Positions 38,215 through 47,376 of a stretch of 64,000 nucleotides of DNA are shown here, piece after piece (position 1 is the first letter of the stretch; every line of letters begins with the position of its first letter). The stretch lies in NCBI GenBank assembly GCA_963788085.1, contig CAWBFS010000060.1, positions 11,239 to 75,238 on the forward strand, read 5' to 3'. Made by a program: the position numbers and the translations under genes. This stretch comes from AP-15 sp963788085. GTDB taxonomy: Bacteria > Pseudomonadota > Alphaproteobacteria > ATCC43930 > CGMCC-115725. The notes beneath the pieces were generated by a model that did not search any database, was not told the origin of the DNA, and worked only from the letters and a program-made list of their open reading frames with translations.

Positions 38215-39231
38215 ATGCGCTTTGGGGTTTTTGACCATCTGGATGACAGCGGGCTGCCGTTGACCCGGCATTTCGAGGAGCGGTTGCGGCTGATCGAGGC
38301 GTATGATCGAGCCGGGTTCTACGGCTATCATCTGGCCGAGCATCATAATACCCCGCTCGGCTACGCGCCGTCGCCCGGCATCTTCCTCTCGGCCGTTGCA
38401 CAGCGCACAAACCAGCTGCGCTTCGGCCCGATGGTGTACCTGTTGCCGCTCTACCATCCGCTGCGGCTGATCGACGAGATCTGCATGCTCGACCAGATGA
38501 GCAGCGGGCGGTTCCTCTACGGTGTCGGCCGCGGCATCTCGCCGATCGAGGTCGGGTTCTACGGCGTCGACTTCGATACCGGCATGCAGCAGTTCCGCGA
38601 AGCCTTCGACGCCATCCGCATCGGCCTGACCGAGGACGAATTGACCTACCACGGCAAGTTCTACGATTTCGACCATGTGCCGATGGTCATGAAACCGGTT
38701 CAGAAGCCTTACCCCGAGCTGTGGTACGGCACCAGCCGGCCGGACAGCATTCCCTGGGCGGCCGAGCACGGCGCCCATATCGTCACGTTGCGCGACACGA
38801 CGCAGGCGCGCGCGATCATCGAACTCTACAAGGCGGAATGGCGCAAGCGCGGCCGATCCGAGGCCGCGCTGCCGATGATGGGCATCAACCGGCACATCGT
38901 CGTCGCCGAGACCGAGGCGCAGGCGCGCGACATCGCCCGCCGCGCCTATCGCCCGTGGCGCCGGCACATGGAGCTGCTGTGGGCGAAATACGACGTGCCG
39001 TTCCCGTTGAAGGACGGACTGCCCGAGGAATGGGATCCGCTGCAGGCGCACGGGCACGCCATTGCCGGGACGCCAGCGCAGGTACGCGACTACATCGCCA
39101 GCCAGGCTGACGCCGCCGGCGCGACCTACTTCGTGTGCGATTTCGCGTTCGGCACGATCTCGCCGCAGGACGCGATAAAATCGGTCGAGCTGTTTGCGCG
39201 CGATGTGATGCCGGCCTTTGCCGATGCCTGA
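38215..39231 (+). CDS. LLM-class flavin-dependent monooxygenase-like protein
   Basis: Luciferase-like TIM-barrel oxidoreductase using reduced FMN or F420. The N-terminus MRFGVFDHLDDSGLPL and YDRAGFYGYHLAEHHNTPLG are typical, followed by FGPMVYLLPLYHPLRLIDEI and SSGRFLYGVGRGISPIEVGF. The C-terminal PAQVRDYIASQADAAGATYF is also usual. 338 residues with an intact frame. GGAGCGGG precedes the ATG. Its stop is 14 bases before the dienelactone-hydrolase gene. Cofactor and substrate are not decidable from sequence. Confidence 0.92.
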   Translation: MRFGVFDHLDDSGLPLTRHFEERLRLIEAYDRAGFYGYHLAEHHNTPLGYAPSPGIFLSAVAQRTNQLRFGPMVYLLPLYHPLRLIDEICMLDQMSSGRFLYGVGRGISPIEVGFYGVDFDTGMQQFREAFDAIRIGLTEDELTYHGKFYDFDHVPMVMKPVQKPYPELWYGTSRPDSIPWAAEHGAHIVTLRDTTQARAIIELYKAEWRKRGRSEAALPMMGINRHIVVAETEAQARDIARRAYRPWRRHMELLWAKYDVPFPLKDGLPEEWDPLQAHGHAIAGTPAQVRDYIASQADAAGATYFVCDFAFGTISPQDAIKSVELFARDVMPAFADA

Positions 39232-39245
39232 AGGGAGGACCACCG

Positions 39246-39908
39246 ATGGGCACAATGATCGAGTTTGCGCGCCCCGACGGGGGCAAGACCAAGGGATACT
39301 TGGCGACCGCCGGCCAAGGGCGGCCAGGGGTCGTCGTGATCCAGGAGTGGTGGGGTCTCAACAACCAGATCTGCGGAGTGGCTGACCATTTCGCGCGCGC
39401 CGGCTACAATGCGCTGGCGCCCGATCTCTACAAGGGCCGCCTCACCACGGAGCCCGACGAGGCCAACCACCTGATGACTGGTCTCGATTTCTCGGACGCT
39501 ACACACCAGGACCTGCGCGGCGCCGCCCAGCACCTGCAAGCGCAAAGCGGAAAGCTGGCGGTGATGGGCTACTGCATGGGCGGAGCCTTGACCATCGCTG
39601 CCGCTGTGCATGTGCCTGAATTCGCCGCCGGGGTATGTTTTTACGGGATCCCGCCAAAGGCGTTCGCCGACTCGGCCAAGATCCGTATGCCGCTGCAAGG
39701 CCATTTCGCCAACAAAGACGATTGGTGCACACCCGCGGCGGTCGACGATCTCGAAAGGACATTGAAGACGGCCGGCGTCCGCCACGAGATCTATCGTTAT
39801 GACGCGGCCCACGCCTTCGCCAACGAACGCAGCGCGGCTTACGACGTCGCTTGCGCCAACCAGGCATGGGAGCGCATGGCGGCATTCCTGGGCGCGCAAA
39901 TCGCCTAG
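39246..39908 (+). CDS. Dienelactone hydrolase family protein
   Basis: Alpha/beta hydrolase with a Cys-His-Asp triad acting on lactones in aromatic breakdown. Seen: VVVIQEWWGLNNQICGVADH, the nucleophile elbow MGYCMGGAL (Cys), GHFANKDDWCTPAAVDDLE (Asp) and YDAAHAFANERSAAYD (His). 220 residues from the ATG at 39246, preceded by GAAGGGAGG. It is co-directional with the luciferase-like gene, and the pair may act in one degradation path. Confidence 0.92.
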   Translation: MGTMIEFARPDGGKTKGYLATAGQGRPGVVVIQEWWGLNNQICGVADHFARAGYNALAPDLYKGRLTTEPDEANHLMTGLDFSDATHQDLRGAAQHLQAQSGKLAVMGYCMGGALTIAAAVHVPEFAAGVCFYGIPPKAFADSAKIRMPLQGHFANKDDWCTPAAVDDLERTLKTAGVRHEIYRYDAAHAFANERSAAYDVACANQAWERMAAFLGAQIA

Positions 39909-39998
39909 GGTCGTCTTTTTGACGATTGCGGTCGCGTAATGGCACGGGGAGGGCGCCGATAGGTTGCAGCGGCCCCGAATGATGCGCGGAGGTCTTTG

Positions 39999-42326
39999 AT
40001 GAGGCTATTCGTGCGGCGCCGCAGCTTCGGCATTCAAGCACGGCTCACGATGTTGGCCGTCGCGACCGCGTTGCCGCTCGTCGCGCTCGCGAGTTTCGCA
40101 ATCCTGCGCATGGTCGATGATCAGCGAACGCAAATCCAGCTAGACGTCAAGCAGAGAGTTGAAAGCCTGCTTGCGGACGTAGACCGCCAAGTCAGCGCGA
40201 TACAAGCGGAGCTTCAGGTCCTCGCAGTATCGCCTAGTCTGCGTGACGGCGACTTCGCGGCCTTTGACCAACAGATGCGCGCCGCCCTCACGATCCGTGG
40301 AACGTCGATCGTCCTGCACGACACGAAAGGACAGCAACTCCTCAGCACGAACCGGCCGTTCGGCGAACCGCTCCCGCGCGCGACCAATACCGAAATGCAC
40401 GATCGGGTCGTTGCGACGGGTAAGCCTCAGATTTCCGATCTGATCATGGGTGCGGTTTTGCGAAGGCCAATCCTGGTGGTGGGCGTGCCGGTGTTCCGCG
40501 ATGGTCAGGTCGTCTACGTGTTGGCAATGGGGCTCGGCCCGGAACTTCTGTCGGCGCTGCTGCAGGAGCAAAATCTCTCGCCGGACTGGACCGCAGGGAT
40601 TTTCGATCGCAAAGGCGTCATTGTGGCGCGCAACCGCGAATTGGATCGGTTTCTCGGCAAGCAGGTTTCGCCGACGCTTTTGGAAGCGATGCGCGAGCCG
40701 ACGGAGAACTGGTTCCCCAGTGTCACGAGTGAAGGCGTCCCCGTATATTCGACCTTCCGGCGCTCGCCAATCACCGGCTGGACCGTTGCGATCGGTCTGC
40801 CCAGGCAATTTGTCGACGCTCCTCTCCGCCGTGCGCGATTGCTGGCCCTTGCCGGCGGCGCATCAGTCCTCGCCTTGAGCCTGGTCTTGGGTTGGTGGAT
40901 GGCTCGGGCGATCCGGCGGCCGGTCGAGGCGCTCACCTCCGCCACCAAGGCGTTGGGCAGGGGCGAGGCTGTTGATCCACTGAGCTGCGGCGTGCGGGAA
41001 TTGGACGAGGTCGGCAACGAGCTTCGCAACACCGCCGCAGCGCTGGCGCGCTCCCGCGAGCAGCTCGAGAGCACGGTCGCGGGACGCACCCGGGAGCTTG
41101 CCACGGCCAATGAACGGCTCCGGGCCGAGATCGACGCTCGTGAGCAGGCGCAATCGGCGCTGCTGCAGGCCCAGAAGATGGAGGCGATGGGACAGCTGAC
41201 CGGCGGTGTTGCGCATGACTTCAACAATCTGCTGACAGCCATTTCCGGTTCCCTGGCGCTGCTCGAGGCACGGATTTCCGACGAGAGGAGCTTGAGGCTC
41301 CTGCATACCGCGCAACGCGGCGCATTCCAGGGCGCCAAGCTCACTGAATCGCTGCTCGCATTCGCTCGTAAACAGCGCCTCAACCCGATCCCGGCCGACC
41401 TCAACTCCATCATCCTAGAGATGACCGAGATGTTGCGCCGCTCGATCGGCCCTACCGTCGAGATTCGGCATGCGTTGGCGGGCGAACTCTGGCCGGTTCT
41501 GATCGATACCGGCCAGATCGAGACCGCGCTCCTCAACGTCGCCCTCAACGCGCGCGACGCCTTGCCGGGCAGCGGCATGATGCTGATAGAAACGGCAAAC
41601 ATTCGCGCGACGAGCGAGGAATTGCCGAAAGAAGTCGCACGCCAGGACTGTGTGCTGGTGTCGGTGCGCGATACCGGAGCCGGAATGAGCCCGGAGGTCT
41701 TGGAGCGCGCCTTCGAGCCGTTCTTTACGACCAAGGAGGTCGGCAAGGGAACGGGATTGGGCCTGTCGATGGTGTTCGGCGTCGTCAGGCAATCCGGTGG
41801 CACAGTGCGTATTCGCAGTCAGCTGGGCGAGGGGACCACAGTGCAGATTTATCTGCCGCGCGCCATCGACACCGTGACCTTCGGCACGGGCCGCGCGAGG
41901 TCAGCCCGCGCGGCAGCGGCAGCTCACATTCTCGTCGTCGATGACGACCCCGACGTCCGCTGGATCATCGCTCAGGATCTCCAGGAAATCGGGTATGTGG
42001 TCACGGAAGCGGATAGCGGGCGCGCCGCGCTGGCGATCCTCGAGCAGGACGCGCCTTGCGACCTGATGGTCGCGGATCTGGTGATGCCGGGACTGTCGGG
42101 ACTGGATACGTTGCGCTTGGCACGCCGCACCCGGCCCGACCTCAAGGTGCTGTTCGCCAGCGGTTATGCGGATCTGTCGCGCTTTGGGGGCAATTTGAGC
42201 AGTCACACGCTGCTGAAGAAACCATTCAAGTCGGAAACCCTGGCCGAAGCGGTTCAGACCGTACTTCAACGGGCTTCCGCCGGCGAGCCGGACAACATCG
42301 TGCAGCTGCGGCGCGATCAGCTGTGA
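39999..42326 (+). CDS. Hybrid sensor histidine kinase with C-terminal receiver
   Basis: Membrane sensor kinase of about 775 residues, frame intact. N-terminal helix at about 15-38, a dCACHE-like extracytoplasmic region (about 40-270), a second helix (about 285-305, ALAGGASVLALSLVLGW), a HAMP-like and coiled linker (to about 390), then HisKA with MGQLTGGVAHDFNNLLTAI (phospho-His near 405), an HATPase domain (ALLNVALNARDALP, VRDTGAGMS, GKGTGLGLSMVFG), and a receiver (HILVVDDDPDVRWII, phospho-Asp in LMVADLVMPG near residue 689). The ATG at 39999 follows GGAGG; an in-frame TTG lies at 39996. No separate regulator gene is adjacent. Signal unknown. Confidence 0.93.
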   Translation: MRLFVRRRSFGIQARLTMLAVATALPLVALASFAILRMVDDQRTQIQLDVKQRVESLLADVDRQVSAIQAELQVLAVSPSLRDGDFAAFDQQMRAALTIRGTSIVLHDTKGQQLLSTNRPFGEPLPRATNTEMHDRVVATGKPQISDLIMGAVLRRPILVVGVPVFRDGQVVYVLAMGLGPELLSALLQEQNLSPDWTAGIFDRKGVIVARNRELDRFLGKQVSPTLLEAMREPTENWFPSVTSEGVPVYSTFRRSPITGWTVAIGLPRQFVDAPLRRARLLALAGGASVLALSLVLGWWMARAIRRPVEALTSATKALGRGEAVDPLSCGVRELDEVGNELRNTAAALARSREQLESTVAGRTRELATANERLRAEIDAREQAQSALLQAQKMEAMGQLTGGVAHDFNNLLTAISGSLALLEARISDERSLRLLHTAQRGAFQGAKLTESLLAFARKQRLNPIPADLNSIILEMTEMLRRSIGPTVEIRHALAGELWPVLIDTGQIETALLNVALNARDALPGSGMMLIETANIRATSEELPKEVARQDCVLVSVRDTGAGMSPEVLERAFEPFFTTKEVGKGTGLGLSMVFGVVRQSGGTVRIRSQLGEGTTVQIYLPRAIDTVTFGTGRARSARAAAAAHILVVDDDPDVRWIIAQDLQEIGYVVTEADSGRAALAILEQDAPCDLMVADLVMPGLSGLDTLRLARRTRPDLKVLFASGYADLSRFGGNLSSHTLLKKPFKSETLAEAVQTVLQRASAGEPDNIVQLRRDQL

Positions 42327-42407
42327 TCGGGTAACAGGAGCGGCGAGCGGGATTGACCAGCCGCCTCCAGAGCAGAATTCGACCAGGTTAAACCTCTCAC
42401 TCCAATC

Positions 42408-42497
42408 GTCATTGCGAGCGAAGCGAAGCAATCTCAGGCCACTGCGCGCTCGATCGGTCGAGATTGCTTCGTCGCGCAGGCGCTCCTCGCAATGACA
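42408..42497. repeat. CGTCATTGCGAG-family inverted repeat, copy 3
   Basis: Left arm CGTCATTGCGAGCGAAGCGA with AAGCAATCTC; right arm GAGATTGCTTCGTCGCGC and CTCGCAATGACA. It lies after the hybrid kinase gene. Confidence 0.9.
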
Positions 42498-42602
42498 TTT
42501 CGCAGGTGGTCGAAATCTGCTCTAAAAAAATAGTTCGGCCTTGTCGTTTTGGCGTCCCTCGCGCGTCGTCCCGATGTTGAACACCATCGAAAGAATACAG
42601 CC

Positions 42603-43259
42603 ATGCCAGAGCTTCAGATCATCGGCGCGCCCCAGAGCAATTACGTCTGGGTCAGCCGCATCGCTTGCCACGAGAAGGGCGTGCCGTACACCCTTGTTCC
42701 GGCCATGCCGCACACGGCGGACGTCGACGCGATCCATCCGTTGGGCAAGATCCCGGCGCTTCGTCACGGTGACCTCGCCCTCGCCGAATCCCGCGCGATT
42801 TGCTTCTACATCGACCATGCGTTCGATGGCCCGCCACTGGTATCGCGGGATCCAGCCGACGGCGCCCGAACCGAGCAGTGGATCTCGATCGTCAACACGC
42901 ATTTCGATGTGCTGGTGGCGCGGCCCTATGTGGGCGCTTACTTCTTCCCTGGCACCTCGGACGGCAGCCCCAACCGCGCGATCATCGAAAGCGCGCTGCC
43001 CAAGCTGGAGACACAGTTTGCGATGCTCGACCGCGCCGTCGCCAAGACCGGCCACCTCGTCGGCAGCACCTTCACCTTGGCCGATATGAACGTGCTGCCG
43101 ATGCTGTTCTATCTCGCCCATTTGCCCGAGAGCGGCGCAATGCTGCGGCGGAATGCGGGCCTGGCGGCCTATTACGAGCGCCACATGGCGCGGCCCAGCG
43201 TCAGAGAAGCGGTTCCGCCGCCCTTCCCGGGCCGCTCGTCCTGGACGGTCGAAGGCTGA
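42603..43259 (+). CDS. Glutathione S-transferase family protein
   Basis: Thioredoxin-fold N-terminus with IIGAPQSNYVWVSRIACHEK and HPLGKIPALRHGDLALAESR (cis-Pro and glutathione-contact segment), then a helical C-terminal domain (KTGHLVGSTFTLADMNVLPM). 218 residues; the ATG at 42603 was chosen because the longer frame begins in a non-conserved segment. It is the first of three co-directional genes with YciI/DGPF and ECF-sigma proteins, 16 bases before the next one. Confidence 0.9.
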   Translation: MPELQIIGAPQSNYVWVSRIACHEKGVPYTLVPAMPHTADVDAIHPLGKIPALRHGDLALAESRAICFYIDHAFDGPPLVSRDPADGARTEQWISIVNTHFDVLVARPYVGAYFFPGTSDGSPNRAIIESALPKLETQFAMLDRAVAKTGHLVGSTFTLADMNVLPMLFYLAHLPESGAMLRRNAGLAAYYERHMARPSVREAVPPPFPGRSSWTVEG

Positions 43260-43275
43260 GCACGGAGATTGGGCC

Positions 43276-43641
43276 ATGCGCTATATGTTCCTGGTCTACA
43301 GCCGCGAGAGAGACTTCGCCGAAGCCTCGCCCCAGGACAGGGAGCGGGTCAAAGCCGGCCACTGGGCGGTGATGGACGAAAGCCAGAGAAAGGGCGTATT
43401 CATCGCCGGCGAGCCGCTGCAGCCGACCGCGACGGCAACGACGATCCGCAAGGAGGACGGCAGGCCGCTCGTCCTCGACGGTCCCTTCGCCGAGACCAAG
43501 GAACAGCTCGCCGGGTACTACATCCTCGACTGCGAGAACCTCGACGAGGCAATCGCCTGGGCCGCAAAGATCCCGACCGCGTGCAAGGGCGAAGAGGGCT
43601 GCATCGAGATCCGCCCGATCGCCAGCATTCCCCCGCGCTAG
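43276..43641 (+). CDS. YciI/DGPF-domain protein
   Basis: Small ferredoxin-like-fold protein of 121 residues: MRYMFLVYSRERDFAEASP at the start, then RPLVLDGPFAETKEQLAGYY containing the DGPF motif, ending in GCIEIRPIASIPPR. DGPF proteins are typical genomic partners of group-42 ECF sigma factors, and the next gene is one. The ATG at 43276 follows GGAG. Biochemical role not established. Confidence 0.92.
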   Translation: MRYMFLVYSRERDFAEASPQDRERVKAGHWAVMDESQRKGVFIAGEPLQPTATATTIRKEDGRPLVLDGPFAETKEQLAGYYILDCENLDEAIAWAAKIPTACKGEEGCIEIRPIASIPPR

Positions 43642-43659
43642 GAGCTTCGCCGAGGACCA

Positions 43660-44913
43660 ATGTCGTCGCCGGTTGACGTTTGTGCCTCGGCGGAAGCGGT
43701 ATTCCGCCGCGAGCACGGCCGGATCATCGCCAGCCTGATCCGGCTGTGCGGCTCCTTCGACCGCGCCGAGGAAGCGATGCAGGAGGCCTTCGCCGCGGCA
43801 TTGCGCCATTGGGCCGAGCGGGGAGTTCCGGACAATCCGGCCGCATGGATCACGACTGCGGCCTACCGCAAGCTGATCGACGCAACTCGGCGCGAACGCA
43901 CCCGGCGCGAGAAACAAACTCTGCTGGAGCAGGAAATCGCAATCGCGGCGACCGAGGAACCCGAGCTGCCGGAGGAAATGTCTGGCGAAATTCCGGATGA
44001 TCGATTGCGGTTGATCTGCACCTGTTGCCATCCCGCCCTGAACCGCGAGGCCCAGATCGCCTTGACCCTTCGCACCTTGGGCGGGCTTTCGACGGGTGAG
44101 ATCGCGCGCGCCTTTCTCGTTCCGGAGCCGACCCTGGCGCAGCGGCTGGTGCGCGCCAAGCGCAAGATCCACGACGCACGTATTCCCTACGAGGTGCCGC
44201 CCGACGATGCCTTGCCCGAACGACGGGCCGCGGTCCAGGCGGTCATCTATTTGATCTTCAACGAGGGCTATACCGCGACCGCGGGTGATTCGCTGATCCG
44301 GCGGGAATTGTGTTCCGAAGCCATCCGCCTCGGACGGGTGCTGTGTGCGATCGATCCCAAAGATCCGGAAGGCCTGGGTCTGCTGGCGCTGATGCTGCTG
44401 CACGACTTGCGCCGACAGGCGCGGGTCGACGCTGCCGGCGCCCTGGTTACGTTGGAAGAGCAGGACCGATCGCTTTGGGATCGCGCACAGATCGACGAAG
44501 GTCTGGGTCTCATAGAGACGGCGCTGCGGATGAGACAAGTCGGACCCTATCAGCTGCAGGCGGCGATTGCGGCGCTGCACGCCGAAGCCGCCAGCTCGGC
44601 CGAGACCGATTGGCCGCAGATCGCCGCGCTTTACGGCGAGCTGGCGCGAATCCAGCCGAGCCCCGTGGTGCAGCTCAACGGCGCCGTCGCCATCGGGATG
44701 AGCGAGGGGCCGGAACGCGGGTTGGCTTTGATCGACGAACTCGGGACCGCGGGGGAACTCGATCGATATCACCTGTTCCATGCCGCCCGCGCCGACATGC
44801 TGCGACGGCTCGGCTCTTTCGAGGCCGCGGCAGAAGCCTATCGGCGCGCTCTCGCATTGATGGCGAATGATGTCGAGCGCGCTTATCTGGAGCGCCGCCT
44901 CGCCGCACTCTGA
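43660..44913 (+). CDS. ECF-type RNA polymerase sigma factor with C-terminal extension (ECF42-like)
   Basis: Extracytoplasmic-function-family sigma factor of 417 residues. Sigma region 2 lies at about 15-85 (IASLIRLCGSFDRAEEAMQE, VPDNPAAWITTAAYRKLIDA) and region 4 at about 125-175 (ALTLRTLGGLSTGEIARAF, PTLAQRLVRAKRKI). A long C-terminal region of TPR-like helices (LYGELARIQPSPVVQLNGAV, and FEAAAEAYRRALALM at the end) marks the ECF42 type. There is no anti-sigma gene; in this group the C-terminal domain is thought to regulate activity. It is the last gene of the GST-DGPF-sigma unit, 18 bases downstream. Confidence 0.92.
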   Translation: MSSPVDVCASAEAVFRREHGRIIASLIRLCGSFDRAEEAMQEAFAAALRHWAERGVPDNPAAWITTAAYRKLIDATRRERTRREKQTLLEQEIAIAATEEPELPEEMSGEIPDDRLRLICTCCHPALNREAQIALTLRTLGGLSTGEIARAFLVPEPTLAQRLVRAKRKIHDARIPYEVPPDDALPERRAAVQAVIYLIFNEGYTATAGDSLIRRELCSEAIRLGRVLCAIDPKDPEGLGLLALMLLHDLRRQARVDAAGALVTLEEQDRSLWDRAQIDEGLGLIETALRMRQVGPYQLQAAIAALHAEAASSAETDWPQIAALYGELARIQPSPVVQLNGAVAIGMSEGPERGLALIDELGTAGELDRYHLFHAARADMLRRLGSFEAAAEAYRRALALMANDVERAYLERRLAAL

Positions 44914-44917
44914 GATT

Positions 44918-45697
44918 TCAGCTGTGCCTGGCCGAACACGGGCGGATCGCAGCCGGCGATGCCGGGCCGGCTGCCGGCTCGAAGACGGCCAGATAGGTGT
45001 TCTCCTGGAGGTCGTAGAACGCCGTCTGACGATAGCCGACGGCGGCCAGCTCACAGCGTAAGAGGTCGGGCGGGGTGCCGTGCGAGGCCGTCTCCTTGCG
45101 CGCGTCGATCACCGCCACCCGGGCGCCGGGCCGCAATGCCGGGCGCAAGTTCCACAGCAACCCATAAGGCTGCGTGACCTCGTGGTACATGTGGACGAGG
45201 AGGGCGAGATCGAGCGATCCCGGGGCCAGGCGCGGGTCGTGCGGCTCGCCGCGGACGAGGGTGACGGTGCCGGCGAGCCCTTCGGCGTCGACCCGCCGGG
45301 CCAAGCGGTCGAGGTAGTCGGGGACGACGTCCTCTGCAAAGACATGTCCCTGCGGCCCGACCCGCCGCGCCAGCCGCACTGTGTAATAGCCGCTGCCGGC
45401 GCCGATATCGGCCACGTCGAGGCCGGGTTTTACGCCCAGCAGCCGCATGACCCGATCGGCCTCTCCCGCCTGGTCTCGCGATTGCTCGTCTCTCCACGTG
45501 TCGGTGACGATCCCGGCAACCTTCCGGCTCGGCGCCGGAAACGCGCCGGCGGGGACACCGGGCGGCGCGAGTCCGTCTACGTAGCCGGCTGCACTCGCTC
45601 CGGATAGCGATACGACGCTCAGCAGAATGACGATCAGACCCAGCAAACGCTTTCGACAACCCTCCGCTCCCGAAACAGCCCTGGCGCCGCATCTCAT
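44918..45697 (-). CDS. Class I SAM methyltransferase, exported or membrane-anchored
   Basis: SAM-dependent methyltransferase fold behind an N-terminal hydrophobic segment (RLLGLIVILLSVVSLSGASA) that looks like a signal peptide. The motif VADIGAGSGYYTVRLARRVG binds SAM, followed by LALLVHMYHEVTQPYGLLWN and ARVAVIDARKETASHGT. 259 residues from the ATG at 45697. Secreted methyltransferases of this type are known as conserved hypotheticals in proteobacteria. It is convergent with the sigma gene (stops four bases apart) and divergent from nudC. Confidence 0.82.
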   Translation of the reverse strand: MRCGARAVSGAEGCRKRLLGLIVILLSVVSLSGASAAGYVDGLAPPGVPAGAFPAPSRKVAGIVTDTWRDEQSRDQAGEADRVMRLLGVKPGLDVADIGAGSGYYTVRLARRVGPQGHVFAEDVVPDYLDRLARRVDAEGLAGTVTLVRGEPHDPRLAPGSLDLALLVHMYHEVTQPYGLLWNLRPALRPGARVAVIDARKETASHGTPPDLLRCELAAVGYRQTAFYDLQENTYLAVFEPAAGPASPAAIRPCSARHS

Positions 45698-45744
45698 AGA
45701 TGACCTTACACGCGTATCCGGGATCACTGGGCGGTATAAGTTTC

Positions 45745-45810
45745 CCGTCTTCCCGGCGAAGGCCGGGACCCATCTCTGCCATGGGCACCGGCCTTCGCCG
45801 GTGTGACGGG
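45745..45810. repeat. REP-like repeat GGCGAAGGCCGG
   Basis: Arms TCCCGGCGAAGGCCGGGACC and CACCGGCCTTCGCCGGTGTGAC lie between the divergent methyltransferase and nudC genes. It is the frequent alphaproteobacterial form of intergenic hairpin. Confidence 0.75.
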
Positions 45811-45868
45811 ATGAAACGCGGGTGCTGGGCTTGCCGCGGCGCCGGCGGATCGTGCCAGTGTGTCCGGC

Positions 45869-46837
45869 ATGCGAGCGCCCAATTTCTATTCCCATCCCGG
45901 CTTCGAGCGCGCCGGTTTGCGCCGCCGCGATACGACATGGATCCTCGAACGGATTGCCGATCCCGGCAGCCTTTTTGTGCCGGTCTGGCGCAACCAGAAC
46001 CTGGTGATCGAGCTCGAAGGCGGCGAGCCCCGCGCGGCGGTGCTCCAGTCGGCCAGCATTTCCGAGGTTTTTGGCGTGAGCCAGGAGCGGCTCGCCAGCG
46101 GCGAGGTGGTGTTTCTCGGCGTCATCGAGGAGCGGGCGCATTTCGCCCTCGACCTGTCGCCGGTCGAGGCGCCGCTCGACATGCTGCGTTCGCCGGCGCT
46201 GGCAGCATCGGGGGGCGAAGCCGCGGCGGTGCGGTTCGCCGATCTGCGCCAGGTCGGGCCGCGGATCGAGCGGCGCGAGGGAGCCTTGCTGGCGCTCGCC
46301 CGCGCGATGGTCTTCTGGCATACGCGGCACCGCTATTGCGGCCTCTGCGGCAGTGCTACCCGTAGCGAGGAAGCGGGGCACATGCGCCGCTGCACCGATC
46401 CCGCCTGTAATGCGATGCATTTCCCGCGCACCGATCCGGCCGTCATCATGCTGGTCACCGACGGCGAGCACGCGCTCCTCGGCCGCAACAAGAACTTCCC
46501 GGTGCCCGGCATGTACTCGACCCTGGCCGGCTTTGTCGAGCCGGGCGAGAGCCTCGAAGACGCGGTCGCCCGCGAAGTGCGCGAAGAGACCGGGGTCGAG
46601 GTCGGCGCCGTCCACTACCATTCCTCGCAGCCCTGGCCGTTCCCGGGCAACATCATGCTCGGCTTTCACGCCGAGGCGCGGACGACCGAGATCACGATCG
46701 ATTACGGCGAGCTCGAAGACGCCCGCTGGTTCACCCGCGACTGGCTGTCGTCGCACGCCGACGACGACAGCTTCCGCATGCCGCGCCTCGACTCGATCGC
46801 CCGCCGCCTGATCGAGGATTGGCTGCACGGCCGGTAG
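45869..46837 (+). CDS. nudC: NAD+ diphosphatase NudC (Nudix)
   Basis: Hydrolyses NAD(H) and removes NAD caps from RNA in relatives. An N-terminal domain (about 1-150) precedes a zinc ribbon (CGLCGSATRSEEAGHMRRC, then C-x4-C), and the Nudix box sits in GFVEPGESLEDAVAREVREE with ETGVEVG. The NudC-specific motif SQPWPFPGNIM follows. The frame is intact, 322 residues from the ATG at 45869; a GTG at 45860 is an alternative start. A second, diverged copy of its last 90 codons lies at 49390-49661. Confidence 0.93.
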   Translation: MRAPNFYSHPGFERAGLRRRDTTWILERIADPGSLFVPVWRNQNLVIELEGGEPRAAVLQSASISEVFGVSQERLASGEVVFLGVIEERAHFALDLSPVEAPLDMLRSPALAASGGEAAAVRFADLRQVGPRIERREGALLALARAMVFWHTRHRYCGLCGSATRSEEAGHMRRCTDPACNAMHFPRTDPAVIMLVTDGEHALLGRNKNFPVPGMYSTLAGFVEPGESLEDAVAREVREETGVEVGAVHYHSSQPWPFPGNIMLGFHAEARTTEITIDYGELEDARWFTRDWLSSHADDDSFRMPRLDSIARRLIEDWLHGR

Positions 46838-46886
46838 CTCTCAGACACCTTTATAAGCACAACGTGACGTCATCCGACGCGACCGC

Positions 46887-47037
46887 ATGGCTGTTTTTGC
46901 TGTTCTTTGCAGCGAATTATCAGCCATCGAGGTCTCGTCCTCCGCGGAAATCCTGGGCCGCCGACGGCTCGACGAACGAAAGAACAGCCAGGTCGCTTGC
47001 TGTTCTTCGCTGTTTTCTGGTTGAGAAACAGCGACAA
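46887..47037 (+). repeat. AACAGCGA/TCGCTGTT repeat, copy 2
   Basis: Opens with GGCTGTTTTTGCTGTTCTTTG and GCAGCGAATTATCAGCC, then CGGAAATCCTGGGCC, ACGAAAGAACAGCC and a TTCGCTGTTTTCTGG/AAACAGCGAC end. It follows the same order of blocks as copy 1 at 15291. It fills most of the gap between nudC and the PadR gene; the remaining 47040-47320 holds no recognised gene. Confidence 0.75.
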
Positions 47038-47320
47038 TCACAAAGGTAGTCCCTACCGCCAGTAACAGTTTCAGCGCGGCGCGTGATGAGATGAGATACG
47101 CATATTCGCAACGATACCATAACCGTTACTTTTTGTCAATTTTGACAAACCCTGTTGGCGCGATCCAGGCATGCTTAATCATACGAATAAGTCACTACAG
47201 CTTTCGACAGAGGATGAAAGCCCTACGCGCTGACAGTTCGAGGAATGTCGCAAATGGGTGGAAAGCTGACATCCCCGCCGGGCGAGGGTTGGACGAGCCG
47301 GCCGATGCCGTCGAAGTTAC

Positions 47321-47348
47321 TTGACTTGGATCTCTACATAGCTATGTT
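47321..47348 (+). promoter_or_regulatory. Promoter and palindromic operator for the PadR-family gene
   Basis: A TTGACT (47321-47326) and TATGTT (47343-47348) pair with 16-base spacing resembles a sigma-70 promoter. The perfect 12-base palindrome ACATAGCTATGT (47336-47347) covers its -10 region. PadR regulators often bind ATGT/ACAT palindromes, so self-repression by the product of 47377 is likely. Confidence 0.6.
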
Positions 47349-47376
47349 GAAAAGAAACGTATGGTAAGGGACCAGT

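Noticed and set aside
38113..39255. Minus-strand frame opposite the luciferase-like gene
   Set aside because: The plus-strand protein is complete and convincing; the antisense frame is a shadow.
43201..45054. Long minus-strand open frame opposite the DGPF and sigma genes
   Set aside because: It is antisense to two clear proteins and has no recognisable domain; the high GC content produces such open antisense frames.
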